Shown: positions 1 to 8,110 of the stretch, piece by piece
Layout of the letters: every line of letters begins with the position of its first letter
How positions within the stretch are numbered: the first letter of the stretch is position 1
Assembly (NCBI RefSeq): GCF_001686985.1
Contig: NZ_CP015318.1
Location: forward strand, 5,888,001-5,952,000
Source of the DNA: Mesorhizobium amorphae CCNWGS0123
GTDB taxonomy: Bacteria; Pseudomonadota; Alphaproteobacteria; Rhizobiales; Rhizobiaceae
Direction of reading: 5' to 3'
Length of the DNA stretch: 64,000 bases
The notes under the pieces: model-generated
The model's input: the letters and a program-made list of their open reading frames with translations, nothing else
What the model was told of the DNA's origin: nothing
The model's database searches: none
Made by a program: the position numbers and the translations under genes

Positions 1-325
1 CATCCAGACCGACTCCGTCGCCGACGCGAAGGACCGGGAGCGGCAGCTGCTCACCCGCTCGATCGACATGCTCGCGGCGGCGGCGGCCGTCGGCCATGGT
101 TCGATGGAAGCAGCCGAGGCGCTGCACTTCACCAACCGGGTATGGACAACCTTTGTCGAGGATCTCGGCTCCAGCGACAATGCCCTGCCCAAGGAACTGC
201 GCGCCAACCTGATCTCCATCGGCCTGTGGCTGCTGCGCGAAGCCGAGGACATCCGCCAGGGTCGCACGAACAATTTCGAAGGCCTTATCGAAGTGTCCCA
301 GATCATCCGGGACGGCATTCAATGA
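1..325 (+). CDS. flaF: FlaF flagellin synthesis regulator (5'-truncated by window edge)
   Basis: The reading frame is already open at base 2, so the true start lies upstream of the window; about 107 residues are visible. The visible part matches the alphaproteobacterial FlaF family, with the typical blocks LHFTNRVWTTFVEDL, LPKELRANLISIGLWLLREA and a C-terminal IRDGI. FlaF is a small cytoplasmic protein that, in Caulobacter and rhizobia, promotes flagellin synthesis and works opposite FlbT. Its stop overlaps the flbT start (ATGA), so the two are translationally coupled in one flagellar operon. Confidence 0.92.
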   Translation, partial: IQTDSVADAKDRERQLLTRSIDMLAAAAAVGHGSMEAAEALHFTNRVWTTFVEDLGSSDNALPKELRANLISIGLWLLREAEDIRQGRTNNFEGLIEVSQIIRDGIQ

Positions 326-765
326 CCAACACGCTGAAGATATCGCTGAAGCCGAACGAGAAGATCTACATCAACGGCGCCGTCATCCGCGTCGACCGCA
401 AGGTCGCCATCGAGCTGATGAACGACGTGCAGTTCCTGCTCGAAAGCCATGTCATCCAGGCCGACGAGGCGTCGACTCCGCTCAAGCAGCTCTATTTCAT
501 CCTGCAGGTCATGCTGATGAATCCGCAGGCGGCCTCCGAGGCGCGCGACATGTTCCGCCGCTCGCTGCCCATGCTGCTGGCGAGTTTCGAGGACGAGCGG
601 ATCTGCAGCGCGCTGAAGCAGATCGACCGCATGGTCGGCGAAGACCATATCTATGAGGCGCTGAAGGCGATCCGTGCGCTTTATCCGCTCGAACGCCGCG
701 CGCTTGGCGGCAATGACGATGTTGCGGGTGCGCCGCGCCCGCTGGCCGTGGGAGCCCGATACTAA
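322..765 (+). CDS. flbT: FlbT flagellar biosynthesis repressor
   Basis: A 147-residue protein of the FlbT family. It opens with LKISLKPNEKIYINGAVIRV and carries the family blocks VQFLLES, LYFILQVMLMNP and a C-terminal helix ending YPLERRAL. In Caulobacter FlbT binds the 5' leader of flagellin mRNA and lowers its stability when assembly is incomplete; the same role is inferred here. An open frame extends further upstream, but the ATG chosen overlaps the flaF stop and begins the conserved domain. It overlaps flgD by one base (TAATG), which supports a tightly coupled operon. Confidence 0.93.
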   Translation: MTNTLKISLKPNEKIYINGAVIRVDRKVAIELMNDVQFLLESHVIQADEASTPLKQLYFILQVMLMNPQAASEARDMFRRSLPMLLASFEDERICSALKQIDRMVGEDHIYEALKAIRALYPLERRALGGNDDVAGAPRPLAVGARY

Positions 766-1172
766 TGACCGTTGACATGACGACCACCATACCGACCGGC
801 GCCAATTCGACCACCACGTCGACCTCCAAGACAGCGGTCGACTATCAGTCGTTCCTGAAGCTGCTGATCGCCGAAATGAAGAACCAGGATCCGACCAAGC
901 CGATGGATTCGACGCAGTATGTAGCCCAGCTCGCCACCTTCTCGCAGGTCGAGCAATCGGTGCAGACCAACACCAAGCTCGACCAGATCATGCAGTCCTC
1001 GGCCTTGTCGCAGGCCGATGCCCTGATCGGCCGTTCGATAACCTCGGCCGACGGCAAGACGTCAGGCACCGTGGCGTCGGTGCGCCTCGCCAGCAGCGGC
1101 CTTATCGCGGTGCTGGCGAACGGCACGGAAATTCCCGTGACCTCGGGCGTCTCGGTCAAGGCCGCGAGCTAG
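765..1172 (+). CDS. flgD: FlgD flagellar hook-capping / rod modification protein
   Basis: A 135-residue FlgD of the short rhizobial type. After a Thr/Ser-rich leader of about 25 residues comes the conserved core YQSFLKLLIAEMKNQDPTKP followed by VAQLATFSQVEQSVQTNTKL, the hallmark of the FlgD N-terminal domain. FlgD caps the growing hook and directs hook subunit assembly outside the cell; it is exported by the flagellar type III apparatus and has no Sec signal peptide. The long C-terminal Ig-like/tudor part of enteric FlgD is mostly absent, as usual in Rhizobiales. Confidence 0.93.
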   Translation: MTVDMTTTIPTGANSTTTSTSKTAVDYQSFLKLLIAEMKNQDPTKPMDSTQYVAQLATFSQVEQSVQTNTKLDQIMQSSALSQADALIGRSITSADGKTSGTVASVRLASSGLIAVLANGTEIPVTSGVSVKAAS

Positions 1173-1199
1173 TCGCGAACTATAGCCGAGGCCGGTGCC

Positions 1200-1466
1200 A
1201 TGAACGAGGCAGACGCCCTCGATATCGTCCAATACGCGGTGTGGACTGTACTGACCGCATCCGCTCCCGTAGTGCTGGTGGCGATGGCGGTCGGCATCGG
1301 CATCGCCCTGATCCAGGCCTTGACGCAGATCCAGGAAATCACCCTCACATTCGTCCCCAAGATCGTCGCCATCATGCTGGTGGTGGCGCTGACCGGTCCG
1401 TTTATCGGCGGCCAGATATCGGCCTTCACCAACGTTATCTTCGAGCGCATCGAAAGCGGCTTCTAG
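1200..1466 (+). CDS. fliQ: FliQ flagellar export gate protein
   Basis: An 88-residue membrane protein with two hydrophobic helices at about residues 15-38 and 50-72. Family residues are visible: a loop with LIQALTQIQEITLTFVPKI between the helices, and GPF(I)GGQ after the second. FliQ forms part of the FliPQR export gate of the flagellar type III secretion system in the inner membrane. It follows flgD after a 27-bp gap and is probably in the same transcript. Its usual neighbours flhA and fliR lie about 11 kb downstream. Confidence 0.94.
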   Translation: MNEADALDIVQYAVWTVLTASAPVVLVAMAVGIGIALIQALTQIQEITLTFVPKIVAIMLVVALTGPFIGGQISAFTNVIFERIESGF

Positions 1467-1772
1467 GCCCGCGCGGAAATTCCAGCGCCTTCGCCAGGTA
1501 CCATTCAGCCTGCCTGAAATCTTCGACCAGCTGCAGCGGGCACCCTCAACGACGCACTGTACGCCGCTGCGAGGGACGCGGGACCAGGCCTGAATTGGTC
1601 CAGAGCGCCAAGACCTTTGGATTAGTTGCGTCCGACGTATTTTTGCCGTGCTATCCTGTTGTTGGACCATGATCTTTTTTTGAAGAGGTATTCGCCTCCC
1701 GCGCTGCCGCGCCTACCTGCGTGGGTGGCATGACAGCCGAGGGAACGGACGTAATCAGGCGGGACAGCATTG
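1467..1772. other. Intergenic region between fliQ and the MFS gene
   Basis: About 300 bp without a convincing reading frame on either strand. I found no strong hairpin followed by a T-tract, so the end of the flagellar transcript is not marked. The region must hold the promoter of the MFS gene, but no clear -35/-10 pair stands out. It is also the junction where the flagellar gene order is broken. Confidence 0.5.
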
Positions 1773-3416
1773 ATGATCGATGACGAGCCGGGCAGCGAAC
1801 GCGTCTCGGCGCTGGCACCTTTCCGGCACGGCATTTTCCGGGCGGTATGGTCGGCCAGCCTGGTGTCGAATTTCGGCGGCCTGATCCAGGGCGTCGGTGC
1901 CGCCTGGATGATGACCTCGATCGCCACCTCGTCCTACCAGGTCGCGCTCGTCCAGGCCTCGACCACCTTGCCGATCATGCTGTTTGCGCTGGTTGCCGGC
2001 GCCATCGCCGATAGCTTCGACCGTCGCAAGGTCATGCTGGTCGCACAGACCTTCATGCTGGTCGTTTCAGTGCTCCTGACCGTCTTCACTTACCTCGGCC
2101 TGATCACGCCGTGGACGCTGCTTGCCTTCACCTTCCTGATCGACAGCGGCACGGCGCTGAACAATCCGTCATGGCAGGCCTCGGTCGGCGATATGGTGCC
2201 GCGCGCCAAGCTGCCGGCGGCCGTCGCGCTGAACTCACTGGGCTTCAATCTGACGCGCAGCGTCGGCCCGGCGATCGGCGGCATCATCGTCGCCACCGCG
2301 GGCGCTGCCGCTGCCTTCGCCGCCAACGCAATAAGCTATGTCGGCCTGATCATCGTGCTGTTTCGCTGGAAGCCGGAGCTGCCGGTGTCGACGCTGCCGC
2401 GCGAGACGCTGGGAGCGGCGATGGGCGCCGGCCTGCGCTATGTCGCGATGTCGCCCAACATCGGGAAGGTCCTGGTCAGGGGTTTTGCCTTCGGCTTCAG
2501 CGCCGGCGCGGTGCTCGCCTTGCTGCCGCTGGTGGCGCGCGATGTCGTCAAGGGCGACGCCCTGACCTATGGCATCATGCTCGGCGCCTTCGGCATCGGC
2601 GCGGTCGGCGGCGCGCTGATCAGCGTGCGGCTGCGGCAATTGCTGTCGAGCGAGACGATGGTGCGCATGGCTTTTGCCGGCTTCGCCCTCTGCGCTTTCA
2701 ACGCCGCCTTCAGCGACCACGCCTGGCAGACCTCGCTCGGACTGCTCGTCGGCGGCGCCTGCTGGGTGATCGCGCTGTCGCATTTCAACGTCACGGTACA
2801 GATGTCGACACCGCGCTGGGTGGTCGGCCGGGTGCTCTCGGTCTACCAGACGGCGACCTTCGGCGGCATCGCTCTGGGCAGCTGGATCTGGGGTGTCGTG
2901 GCCGACGCGCATGGCGCCGAGACCGCGCTGATCGTGGCAAGCATCGCCATGCTGGCGGGCGGCGCCATCGGCCTGCTGCTGCCTTTGCCGCAGCAGGCGG
3001 TGCTCAATCTCGACCCGCTCAACCGCTTCAAGGAGCCGCATCTCGGGCTCGACCTCAAGCCGCGCAGCGGCCCGATCGCCATCATGATCGAATACATCAT
3101 CCGTGACGAGGATGTGCCGGAGTTCCTCGCCACCATGGCCGAGCGCGGCCGCATCCGCCGCCGCGACGGCGCCCGCAACTGGACATTGGCGCGCGACCTC
3201 GAGAACCCGGTGATCTGGATCGAGCACTACCACACGCCGACCTGGCTCGAATACATCCGCCACAACAGGCGCGCCACCCATGCCGACGCCGTCATCGGCG
3301 AGCGCATACGGGCGCTGCACAGCGGCAGCGAGCCGCCTCATGTCCGGCGCATGATCGAGCGGCCGACGACCGCCGGCACCGCGCTTGTCATGCCCAAGGG
3401 GCCGATCGAACATTAA
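1773..3416 (+). CDS. MFS exporter, MFS_3 (EntS / transmembrane secretion effector) family
   Basis: A 547-residue major facilitator protein. Residues about 20-410 form the transmembrane core, including the signature loop ADSFDRRKVML between helices 2 and 3. About 130 soluble residues follow, with IMIEYIIRDEDVPEFLATMA and WIEHYHTPTWLEYIRHNRRA, resembling a Dabb/ABM ferredoxin-like fold. This long C-terminus is normal for the MFS_3 family, whose characterised member EntS exports enterobactin; the substrate here is unknown. The frame also allows TTG one codon earlier, but the ATG was chosen because a GGCGGGA-like Shine-Dalgarno lies just upstream. It stands alone and points toward the cupin gene. 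Confidence 0.85.
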   Translation: MIDDEPGSERVSALAPFRHGIFRAVWSASLVSNFGGLIQGVGAAWMMTSIATSSYQVALVQASTTLPIMLFALVAGAIADSFDRRKVMLVAQTFMLVVSVLLTVFTYLGLITPWTLLAFTFLIDSGTALNNPSWQASVGDMVPRAKLPAAVALNSLGFNLTRSVGPAIGGIIVATAGAAAAFAANAISYVGLIIVLFRWKPELPVSTLPRETLGAAMGAGLRYVAMSPNIGKVLVRGFAFGFSAGAVLALLPLVARDVVKGDALTYGIMLGAFGIGAVGGALISVRLRQLLSSETMVRMAFAGFALCAFNAAFSDHAWQTSLGLLVGGACWVIALSHFNVTVQMSTPRWVVGRVLSVYQTATFGGIALGSWIWGVVADAHGAETALIVASIAMLAGGAIGLLLPLPQQAVLNLDPLNRFKEPHLGLDLKPRSGPIAIMIEYIIRDEDVPEFLATMAERGRIRRRDGARNWTLARDLENPVIWIEHYHTPTWLEYIRHNRRATHADAVIGERIRALHSGSEPPHVRRMIERPTTAGTALVMPKGPIEH

Positions 3417-3428
3417 AGCCGATGTCGA

Positions 3429-3785
3429 TCAGCCGCCGGTCTGGATCATGTACAGCTTGCGCGTGGTTTCACGGATGCGCCATTCGCCCTTCCACCCCTG
3501 GGGAAGGACAAGGAGATCGCCTGGACCGAGCTCACGCATCTCGCCGTCGGCGCGGCTCACTTCAGCACGCCCCGAGATGATGTGGCAGATTTCCGACGAG
3601 CCCGAACGATCGGCGGTGAAACGGCCGGGCGTGCATTCCCAGATGCCGATATCGATGCTTCCGTCGGGCGACTGGAAGAACGAGCGAACAGCCTCGACCT
3701 GATCTCCCTCGATGGAGGTCGGTTTGGGCGAGAACGCACCGATATCGGCCTTGGCGAGGTCGTGGAAAGTCGAGAGATCGATCAA
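3429..3785 (-). CDS. Cupin-domain protein (Cupin_3 / DUF861 type)
   Basis: A 118-residue single-domain cupin. The conserved core reads GIWECTPGRFTADRSGSSEI, then GRAEVSRADGEMRELGPGDLLVLPQGWKG, the two-motif jelly-roll of the Cupin_3 family related to ureidoglycine and glyoxylate-pathway cupins. Small cupins of this type often sit beside FAD-dependent amine oxidases; here one lies just downstream of the oxidase but is separated from it by a terminator and a repeat. The role is therefore unknown, and a sensing or ring-opening function in amine catabolism is only inference. Confidence 0.8.
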   Translation of the reverse strand: MIDLSTFHDLAKADIGAFSPKPTSIEGDQVEAVRSFFQSPDGSIDIGIWECTPGRFTADRSGSSEICHIISGRAEVSRADGEMRELGPGDLLVLPQGWKGEWRIRETTRKLYMIQTGG

Positions 3786-3805
3786 GTTGGGCTCCTTGGA
3801 TCAAA

Positions 3806-3849
3806 GCAATTCCAGGAAGGTGGGCAACGGTTTTCCGTCCGGAATTGCG
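3806..3849. repeat. Short interspersed palindromic repeat, copy 1
   Basis: A roughly 45-bp imperfect palindrome with outer arms GCAATTCC and GGAATTGC. A second copy lies in inverted orientation at 22901-22945. The two share the outer 13 bases (GCAATTCCAGGAA) and the inner block GGTTTTCCGTCCGGAATTGCG, and differ in the middle. It lies between genes, between the oxidase terminator and the cupin start. Elements like this are common in Mesorhizobium intergenic regions, as far as I recall. Confidence 0.8.
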
Positions 3850-3863
3850 TGAAAACAAATAGC

Positions 3864-3903
3864 AAAAGCGGTTCGGCGATTCTATGAAACCCCGAACCGC
3901 TTT
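3864..3903 (-). terminator. Rho-independent terminator of the ABC-oxidase operon
   Basis: Inverted repeat AAAGCGGTTCGG / CCGAACCGCTTT with a loop of about 15 nt. Read leftward it is followed by CTTTTGCTATTTGTTTT, a good U-tract. It overlaps the oxidase stop codon and would end the leftward transcript before the cupin gene. Confidence 0.8.
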
Positions 3904-5287
3904 AGTGGCCTGTGATGCTGTCCGCCAAAGCGGCAAGCTTCGAGGTTTGCGCGAGCCCGGCGGCTTCGCGACGGTCGGCGATGCTGTAGAGCTGGTACAT
4001 CGCGTGCACGCCCAGCCATCGGAAGGGCTCCGGCTCCCAGCGCCGCACCTTGCGGTTGACCCAGGGCAGGCGCGTAAGCTCCGTATCCTCTTCGAGGATC
4101 AGGTTGGCAAGCGTGCGCCCCGAGAGGTTGGAGCTCGAGACGCCGAGCCCGACATAACCGCCCGCCCAGCCGATGCGGGTCGCGGGGTCGAGGCCGACCG
4201 TCGTGCACCAGTCGCGCGGCACGCCGAGCACGCCGCACCAGGCGTGCTCGATGCGGCATCCCGCCGTCTGCGGCAGCAGGCTGGTCAGGATCGCATGCAG
4301 CTGGTCTATCGTGGCCTGCTGCGTCTGTCCGTTGATGTCGGTGCGCGAGCCGTAGCGATAGGGCACGCCGCGGCCACCCATGGTGATGCGCCCCTCGCGC
4401 GTGCGCTGGGCATAGCAGTAGGCATGGGCGGCACTGCCGAGAAGCTCGTGCCCGTCCCAGCCGATGGCGCGCCAGAGTTCAGGGGATAACGGTTCGGTCA
4501 CGATCTGGGCGCTGTTGAGCGCGAGCCAGGTCCGCTCCTCACCGGGGATGCCGGCGGTAAAGCCCTCCGTCGCGCGGATGATGGTTTCCGCCCGCACTAT
4601 GCCACGGTTGGTCGTCACGCTGCCCTTGGCGATTGTGGTCACCGTCGTCTGTTCGTAGATCGAAACACCCAGCCGCTCGACGGCGGCGGCAAGCCCGCGC
4701 ACCAATTTGGCCGGCTGCACCCGCGCCTGGCCGTGGACGACAAAGCCGCCCATGACATTTCGGACGTTGATGCGCGCCCGCGTCGCGGCGGCATCCAGCA
4801 TCTCGACGCGGCCGGGGTCGACATCCCATGAGCGGATCGTCTCGCACTCTTCGCGTGCTCGTTCGAGCTGCGCCGGGTTGGTGGCCACCGTCAGATTGTC
4901 GACGCGGCGGATGTCGGCGTCGATGCCTTCCGCTGTCGCCACCCGGATCACTTCGTCGACGCAGCCCGCCATGGCCTTCTGCATCGCCATCACGCCTTGC
5001 CGGCTCGACGTCTTGAGATATTTTTCGCGCGACCAGCTGAAGCCGCCCGACAGCCAGCCGCCATTGCGGCCTGACGCACCGAACCCGGCAAATTGGCGCT
5101 CGATCACCGCGACCCTGAGCGAAGGCCTCGCCTTCTTCAGGTAGTAGGCGGTCCACAGCCCGGTATAGCCGGCGCCGACAATCGCGACATCGGCTTCGAT
5201 ATTGCCGGGCAAAGGTGGCCGGGGAGCGGGAACCGCTCCCAGATCCGCATACCAGAACGATATGTCGCCGTTACGCTTGGCTTGCAT
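3902..5287 (-). CDS. FAD-dependent amine oxidase (DAO family, PuuB / gamma-glutamylputrescine oxidase-like)
   Basis: A 461-residue flavoprotein of the DAO superfamily. Residues about 33-64 hold the FAD Rossmann motif VAIVGAGYTGLWTAYYLKKA ending in the acidic residue of VIER. GASGRNGGWLSGG follows, and near the C-terminus is the FAD-closing segment GWAGGYVGLGVSSSNLSGRT. The closest known type is PuuB/OrdL, which oxidises gamma-glutamylputrescine and related amines with oxygen. It is the last gene of a leftward operon, 20 bp after the ABC ATPase, so the imported solute is probably its substrate or a derivative. The exact substrate cannot be read from the sequence. Confidence 0.85.
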   Translation of the reverse strand: MQAKRNGDISFWYADLGAVPAPRPPLPGNIEADVAIVGAGYTGLWTAYYLKKARPSLRVAVIERQFAGFGASGRNGGWLSGGFSWSREKYLKTSSRQGVMAMQKAMAGCVDEVIRVATAEGIDADIRRVDNLTVATNPAQLERAREECETIRSWDVDPGRVEMLDAAATRARINVRNVMGGFVVHGQARVQPAKLVRGLAAAVERLGVSIYEQTTVTTIAKGSVTTNRGIVRAETIIRATEGFTAGIPGEERTWLALNSAQIVTEPLSPELWRAIGWDGHELLGSAAHAYCYAQRTREGRITMGGRGVPYRYGSRTDINGQTQQATIDQLHAILTSLLPQTAGCRIEHAWCGVLGVPRDWCTTVGLDPATRIGWAGGYVGLGVSSSNLSGRTLANLILEEDTELTRLPWVNRKVRRWEPEPFRWLGVHAMYQLYSIADRREAAGLAQTSKLAALADSITGH

Positions 5288-5306
5288 GGGATGACTTTCA
5301 GGTGGG

Positions 5307-6422
5307 TCAGGTGAGTGTCGTGTCGGCCGTGCTGTCGTCGGCCAGCAGCTTGGCGTCGGCTCCGTCGAAGCAAAGCTCGACCTGTTCGCCGAGGCCGAAA
5401 CTTTCGCCGGTCAGCGGCGAGCGCACGATCGCGGACGAGCCGTCAGCGAGCCGCACTTCGTATTTCGATCCCGAGCCGAGATAGATGGCTTCAGCGATCA
5501 TGCCCGACAGCCGGTTCGTGCCGCTTGCAACACCTTGACCGGGCCGGCCGATGGCTAGCTTTTCGGGGCGCAGCAGCATCACCGGACTGGCCTCGCCCGC
5601 GAGCCGCCTTGGCGCCGTCACCGTCTCGCCCGCGATCCGCAGCGCGGTGCTGGTAGCATCGCTTCGCGCCTCTCCGCGCAGCACAGTGGAGTCGCCGATG
5701 AAGCGGCCGACGAAGAGCGTTGCGGGTTCGTCATAGAGCTGGCGGCCGGTGCCGATCTGCTCGATGCGCCCGCGATTGAACACCGCGATGCGATCCGACA
5801 GCACCAGCGCCTCCTCCTGGTCGTGCGTCACATAGACGAAGGTGGTGCCAAGCTCGCGGTGAATGCGCTTGATCTCGAGCTGCAGCCATTCGCGCAGCTT
5901 CTTGTCGAGCGCGCCAAGCGGCTCGTCCATCAGGAGCAGCGGCGGATCGAACACGATGGCGCGGGCCAGTGCCACGCGCTGCTGCTGGCCGCCCGACAGT
6001 TCGCTCGGATAACGATGCGCGAAGTCGCCCATCTTGACCATGTCGAGCGCTCTTGCCACGCGCGCTTGCCGCGTCGCCCGGTCGATGCCGCGCAGCGTCA
6101 GCGGATAGGCGACGTTGCGGCCGACCGTCATGTGCGGAAACAGCGCATAGTGCTGGAAGACGACGCCGATATTGCGCTTGTGCGCCGGCACGCCGACCAC
6201 GCTTTTTCCCCCGACCAGAAGCTTGCCGCTGGTCACATCCGTGAAGCCGGCCACCACATTGAGCGTCGTCGTCTTGCCCGAGCCGCTTGGGCCGAGCAGC
6301 GTCATGAACTCGCCCGGCTCGATCCGCAGCGAGACGCCGTCCAGCGCCTTGAAGCCGCCATAGGCCTTGGTGATGGACTCCAGGTCGATCGCCGCGCCTC
6401 TGCTCGCCTGCCCCGGGTTCAT
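5307..6422 (-). CDS. ABC transporter ATP-binding protein, PotA-like
   Basis: A 371-residue ATPase of the spermidine/putrescine/iron class. It has Walker A GPSGSGKTT near residue 43, the signature LSGGQQQRVALARAI, Walker B LLLMDEPLGALD and the H-loop THDQEEAL, followed by a C-terminal TOBE domain (ML L RPEKLAIG region). The frame is open much further upstream, but the ATG used overlaps the stop of the upstream permease (ATGA) and begins the conserved domain. It energises import by the two permeases encoded immediately upstream. Confidence 0.9.
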   Translation of the reverse strand: MNPGQASRGAAIDLESITKAYGGFKALDGVSLRIEPGEFMTLLGPSGSGKTTTLNVVAGFTDVTSGKLLVGGKSVVGVPAHKRNIGVVFQHYALFPHMTVGRNVAYPLTLRGIDRATRQARVARALDMVKMGDFAHRYPSELSGGQQQRVALARAIVFDPPLLLMDEPLGALDKKLREWLQLEIKRIHRELGTTFVYVTHDQEEALVLSDRIAVFNRGRIEQIGTGRQLYDEPATLFVGRFIGDSTVLRGEARSDATSTALRIAGETVTAPRRLAGEASPVMLLRPEKLAIGRPGQGVASGTNRLSGMIAEAIYLGSGSKYEVRLADGSSAIVRSPLTGESFGLGEQVELCFDGADAKLLADDSTADTTLT

Positions 6423-7216
6423 AGGCGTCCCTTCCGCTCGCGGCCAAGAAGAAGCATGCCGCCGCCGATCAGGATCGTGGTGGCGAAAAGCAGGATCGTA
6501 CCGACGGCCGCGACCGTCGGGTCGGCGTCGCGCGTGATGGAGGCGAATATCTGTACGGGCAAAGTCTTGAGGTAGGGATTGGTGATGAACAGGGAGACGA
6601 CGATCTCGTCGAAGGACGTAGCGAAGGCAAAGAGCAGGCCCGACAGGATGCCGGGCAGGATCAGCGGCAGCGTCACCGTGCGGAACGTGGTCAGCGCTCC
6701 CGCGCCGAGGCTCGCCGCCGCAGTCTCGAGGCGCCTGTCGAACACTTCGAGATTGGCCGAGACGGCGATCAGCACGAAGGGAAGCGCAAGGATGGTGTGG
6801 GCAAGCACGAAGCCGAGCAGCGTTCCGACAAGCTTTGTGTCGAGATAGACGGCGTAGATGCCGATGGCCAGCACCACGCCCGGCACCACCATCGGCGTCA
6901 GCATCAGCATCCGCAACAGGTTCGCCGGCCGCGCCTTCATGCGATCCAGACCAAAGGCCGCGAGCGTGCCGAGCACCGTCGCCAGCACCGCGACGATCGA
7001 GGCGACCTTCAGCGAATTCAGGAAGCTGGTCGACCATTCCGGGTTGGTGGCGAAGTTCTGGTACCACTGCCACGAAAAGCCTTGCGGCGGAAATGCCAGC
7101 GACTTGTTGGCGTTGAACGACATCGGCACGACGACCAGCGTCGGCGCCACCAGCCATATAGCCACCAGCAGGCAGACGAGGCCGAGGAGGACGCGGGTGA
7201 GCGGCTTCATCTCCAT
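6419..7216 (-). CDS. ABC transporter permease, PotC-like
   Basis: A 265-residue inner-membrane permease with about six helices. The EAA loop that contacts the ATPase reads ETAAASLGAGALTTFRTVTL followed by PLILPGILSG. The MEMKPL start overlaps the stop of the preceding permease (TGATG). An alternative in-frame ATG lies two codons later. The long open frame running further upstream is out-of-frame coding of the neighbouring permease. With the paired permease it should form the heterodimeric channel of a polyamine/opine-type importer. Confidence 0.9.
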   Translation of the reverse strand: MEMKPLTRVLLGLVCLLVAIWLVAPTLVVVPMSFNANKSLAFPPQGFSWQWYQNFATNPEWSTSFLNSLKVASIVAVLATVLGTLAAFGLDRMKARPANLLRMLMLTPMVVPGVVLAIGIYAVYLDTKLVGTLLGFVLAHTILALPFVLIAVSANLEVFDRRLETAAASLGAGALTTFRTVTLPLILPGILSGLLFAFATSFDEIVVSLFITNPYLKTLPVQIFASITRDADPTVAAVGTILLFATTILIGGGMLLLGRERKGRL

Positions 7217-8088
7217 CAGCGGCGCCCCGCTTCCCGGTGCCTCGACCGCATCACCGGCGCCGCGAGCGCCAGGAGCACGAAGGTGGCGACGAGCAGCACC
7301 ACGCCCATCGCGCCGCCCCTGCCCCATTGCAGCAGGCTGAGCACCTGGTTCTGCACCAGCGTCGACAGCATTGTGGAGCGTGGGCCGCCGAGCAAGGCAG
7401 GCGTAATGTAGAAGCCCAGCGCCAGGATGAAGACGATCATCGCGCCGGCATAGACGCCCGGCAGCGACAGCGGCAGATAGACTGTGAAGAAGGCGCGGGA
7501 CGGCCTCGCGCCAAGGCTTTCGGCCGCCCGCATCAGCCTGAGGTCGATGCCTTTCATGACCGAATAGAGCGGCAGGATCATGAACGGCAACAGCACTTGC
7601 GCCATGCCGATCACCACGCCGGTCTGGGTGCGGATCAGCCGGACGCCGCTGAACCCGACCGACCGCAGCAACGAATTGATGACGCCCGAATCCTGCAGCA
7701 GGATCACCCAGGACAAGGTGCGCACCACGCCGCTCACCCAGAACGGGATCAGCACGCACAGCACCAGCATGAGCCGAACACGGGGGCCGACCGCGGTCAT
7801 GAGGTAGGCATAGGGATATGCGCAGACCACGCACACCAGCGTGACCCATGCCGAGATGGCGAAGGTCCGCTGGAGCACAGTGAGGTTGATCGGCGCACCG
7901 AAGAACCAGACATAGTTCTGCACGCCCCATTCGGGCTCCGACAGGCTGCGCAGCACGATGGTGAGCAGCGGATAGCCGATCACGGCGGCGAGCAGGATCA
8001 AAGCCGGCAGCGTGAGCGCATACGGCCTCCACGCCCATCCCGCCCGCCCCTCGGCTGCGGGTTGAGTTGTCGGCTCGGACGCGCTCAC
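7216..8088 (-). CDS. ABC transporter permease, PotB-like
   Basis: A 290-residue permease. After a soluble N-terminus of about 22 residues comes the first helix (ALTLPALILLAAVIGYPLL). The EAA loop is RAAESLGARPSRAFFTVYLPLSLPG, typical of the PotB branch. It lies 22 bp after the binding-protein gene and overlaps the second permease, so stoichiometric expression in the operon is likely. Confidence 0.9.
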   Translation of the reverse strand: MSASEPTTQPAAEGRAGWAWRPYALTLPALILLAAVIGYPLLTIVLRSLSEPEWGVQNYVWFFGAPINLTVLQRTFAISAWVTLVCVVCAYPYAYLMTAVGPRVRLMLVLCVLIPFWVSGVVRTLSWVILLQDSGVINSLLRSVGFSGVRLIRTQTGVVIGMAQVLLPFMILPLYSVMKGIDLRLMRAAESLGARPSRAFFTVYLPLSLPGVYAGAMIVFILALGFYITPALLGGPRSTMLSTLVQNQVLSLLQWGRGGAMGVVLLVATFVLLALAAPVMRSRHREAGRR

Positions 8089-8110
8089 GGCCTGTCTCTC
8101 CGTCCGTCGC

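Noticed and set aside
6423-7157. Upstream extension of the PotA-like ATPase frame
   Set aside because: The extra 245 codons are out-of-frame translation of the permease gene; the true start overlaps the permease stop.
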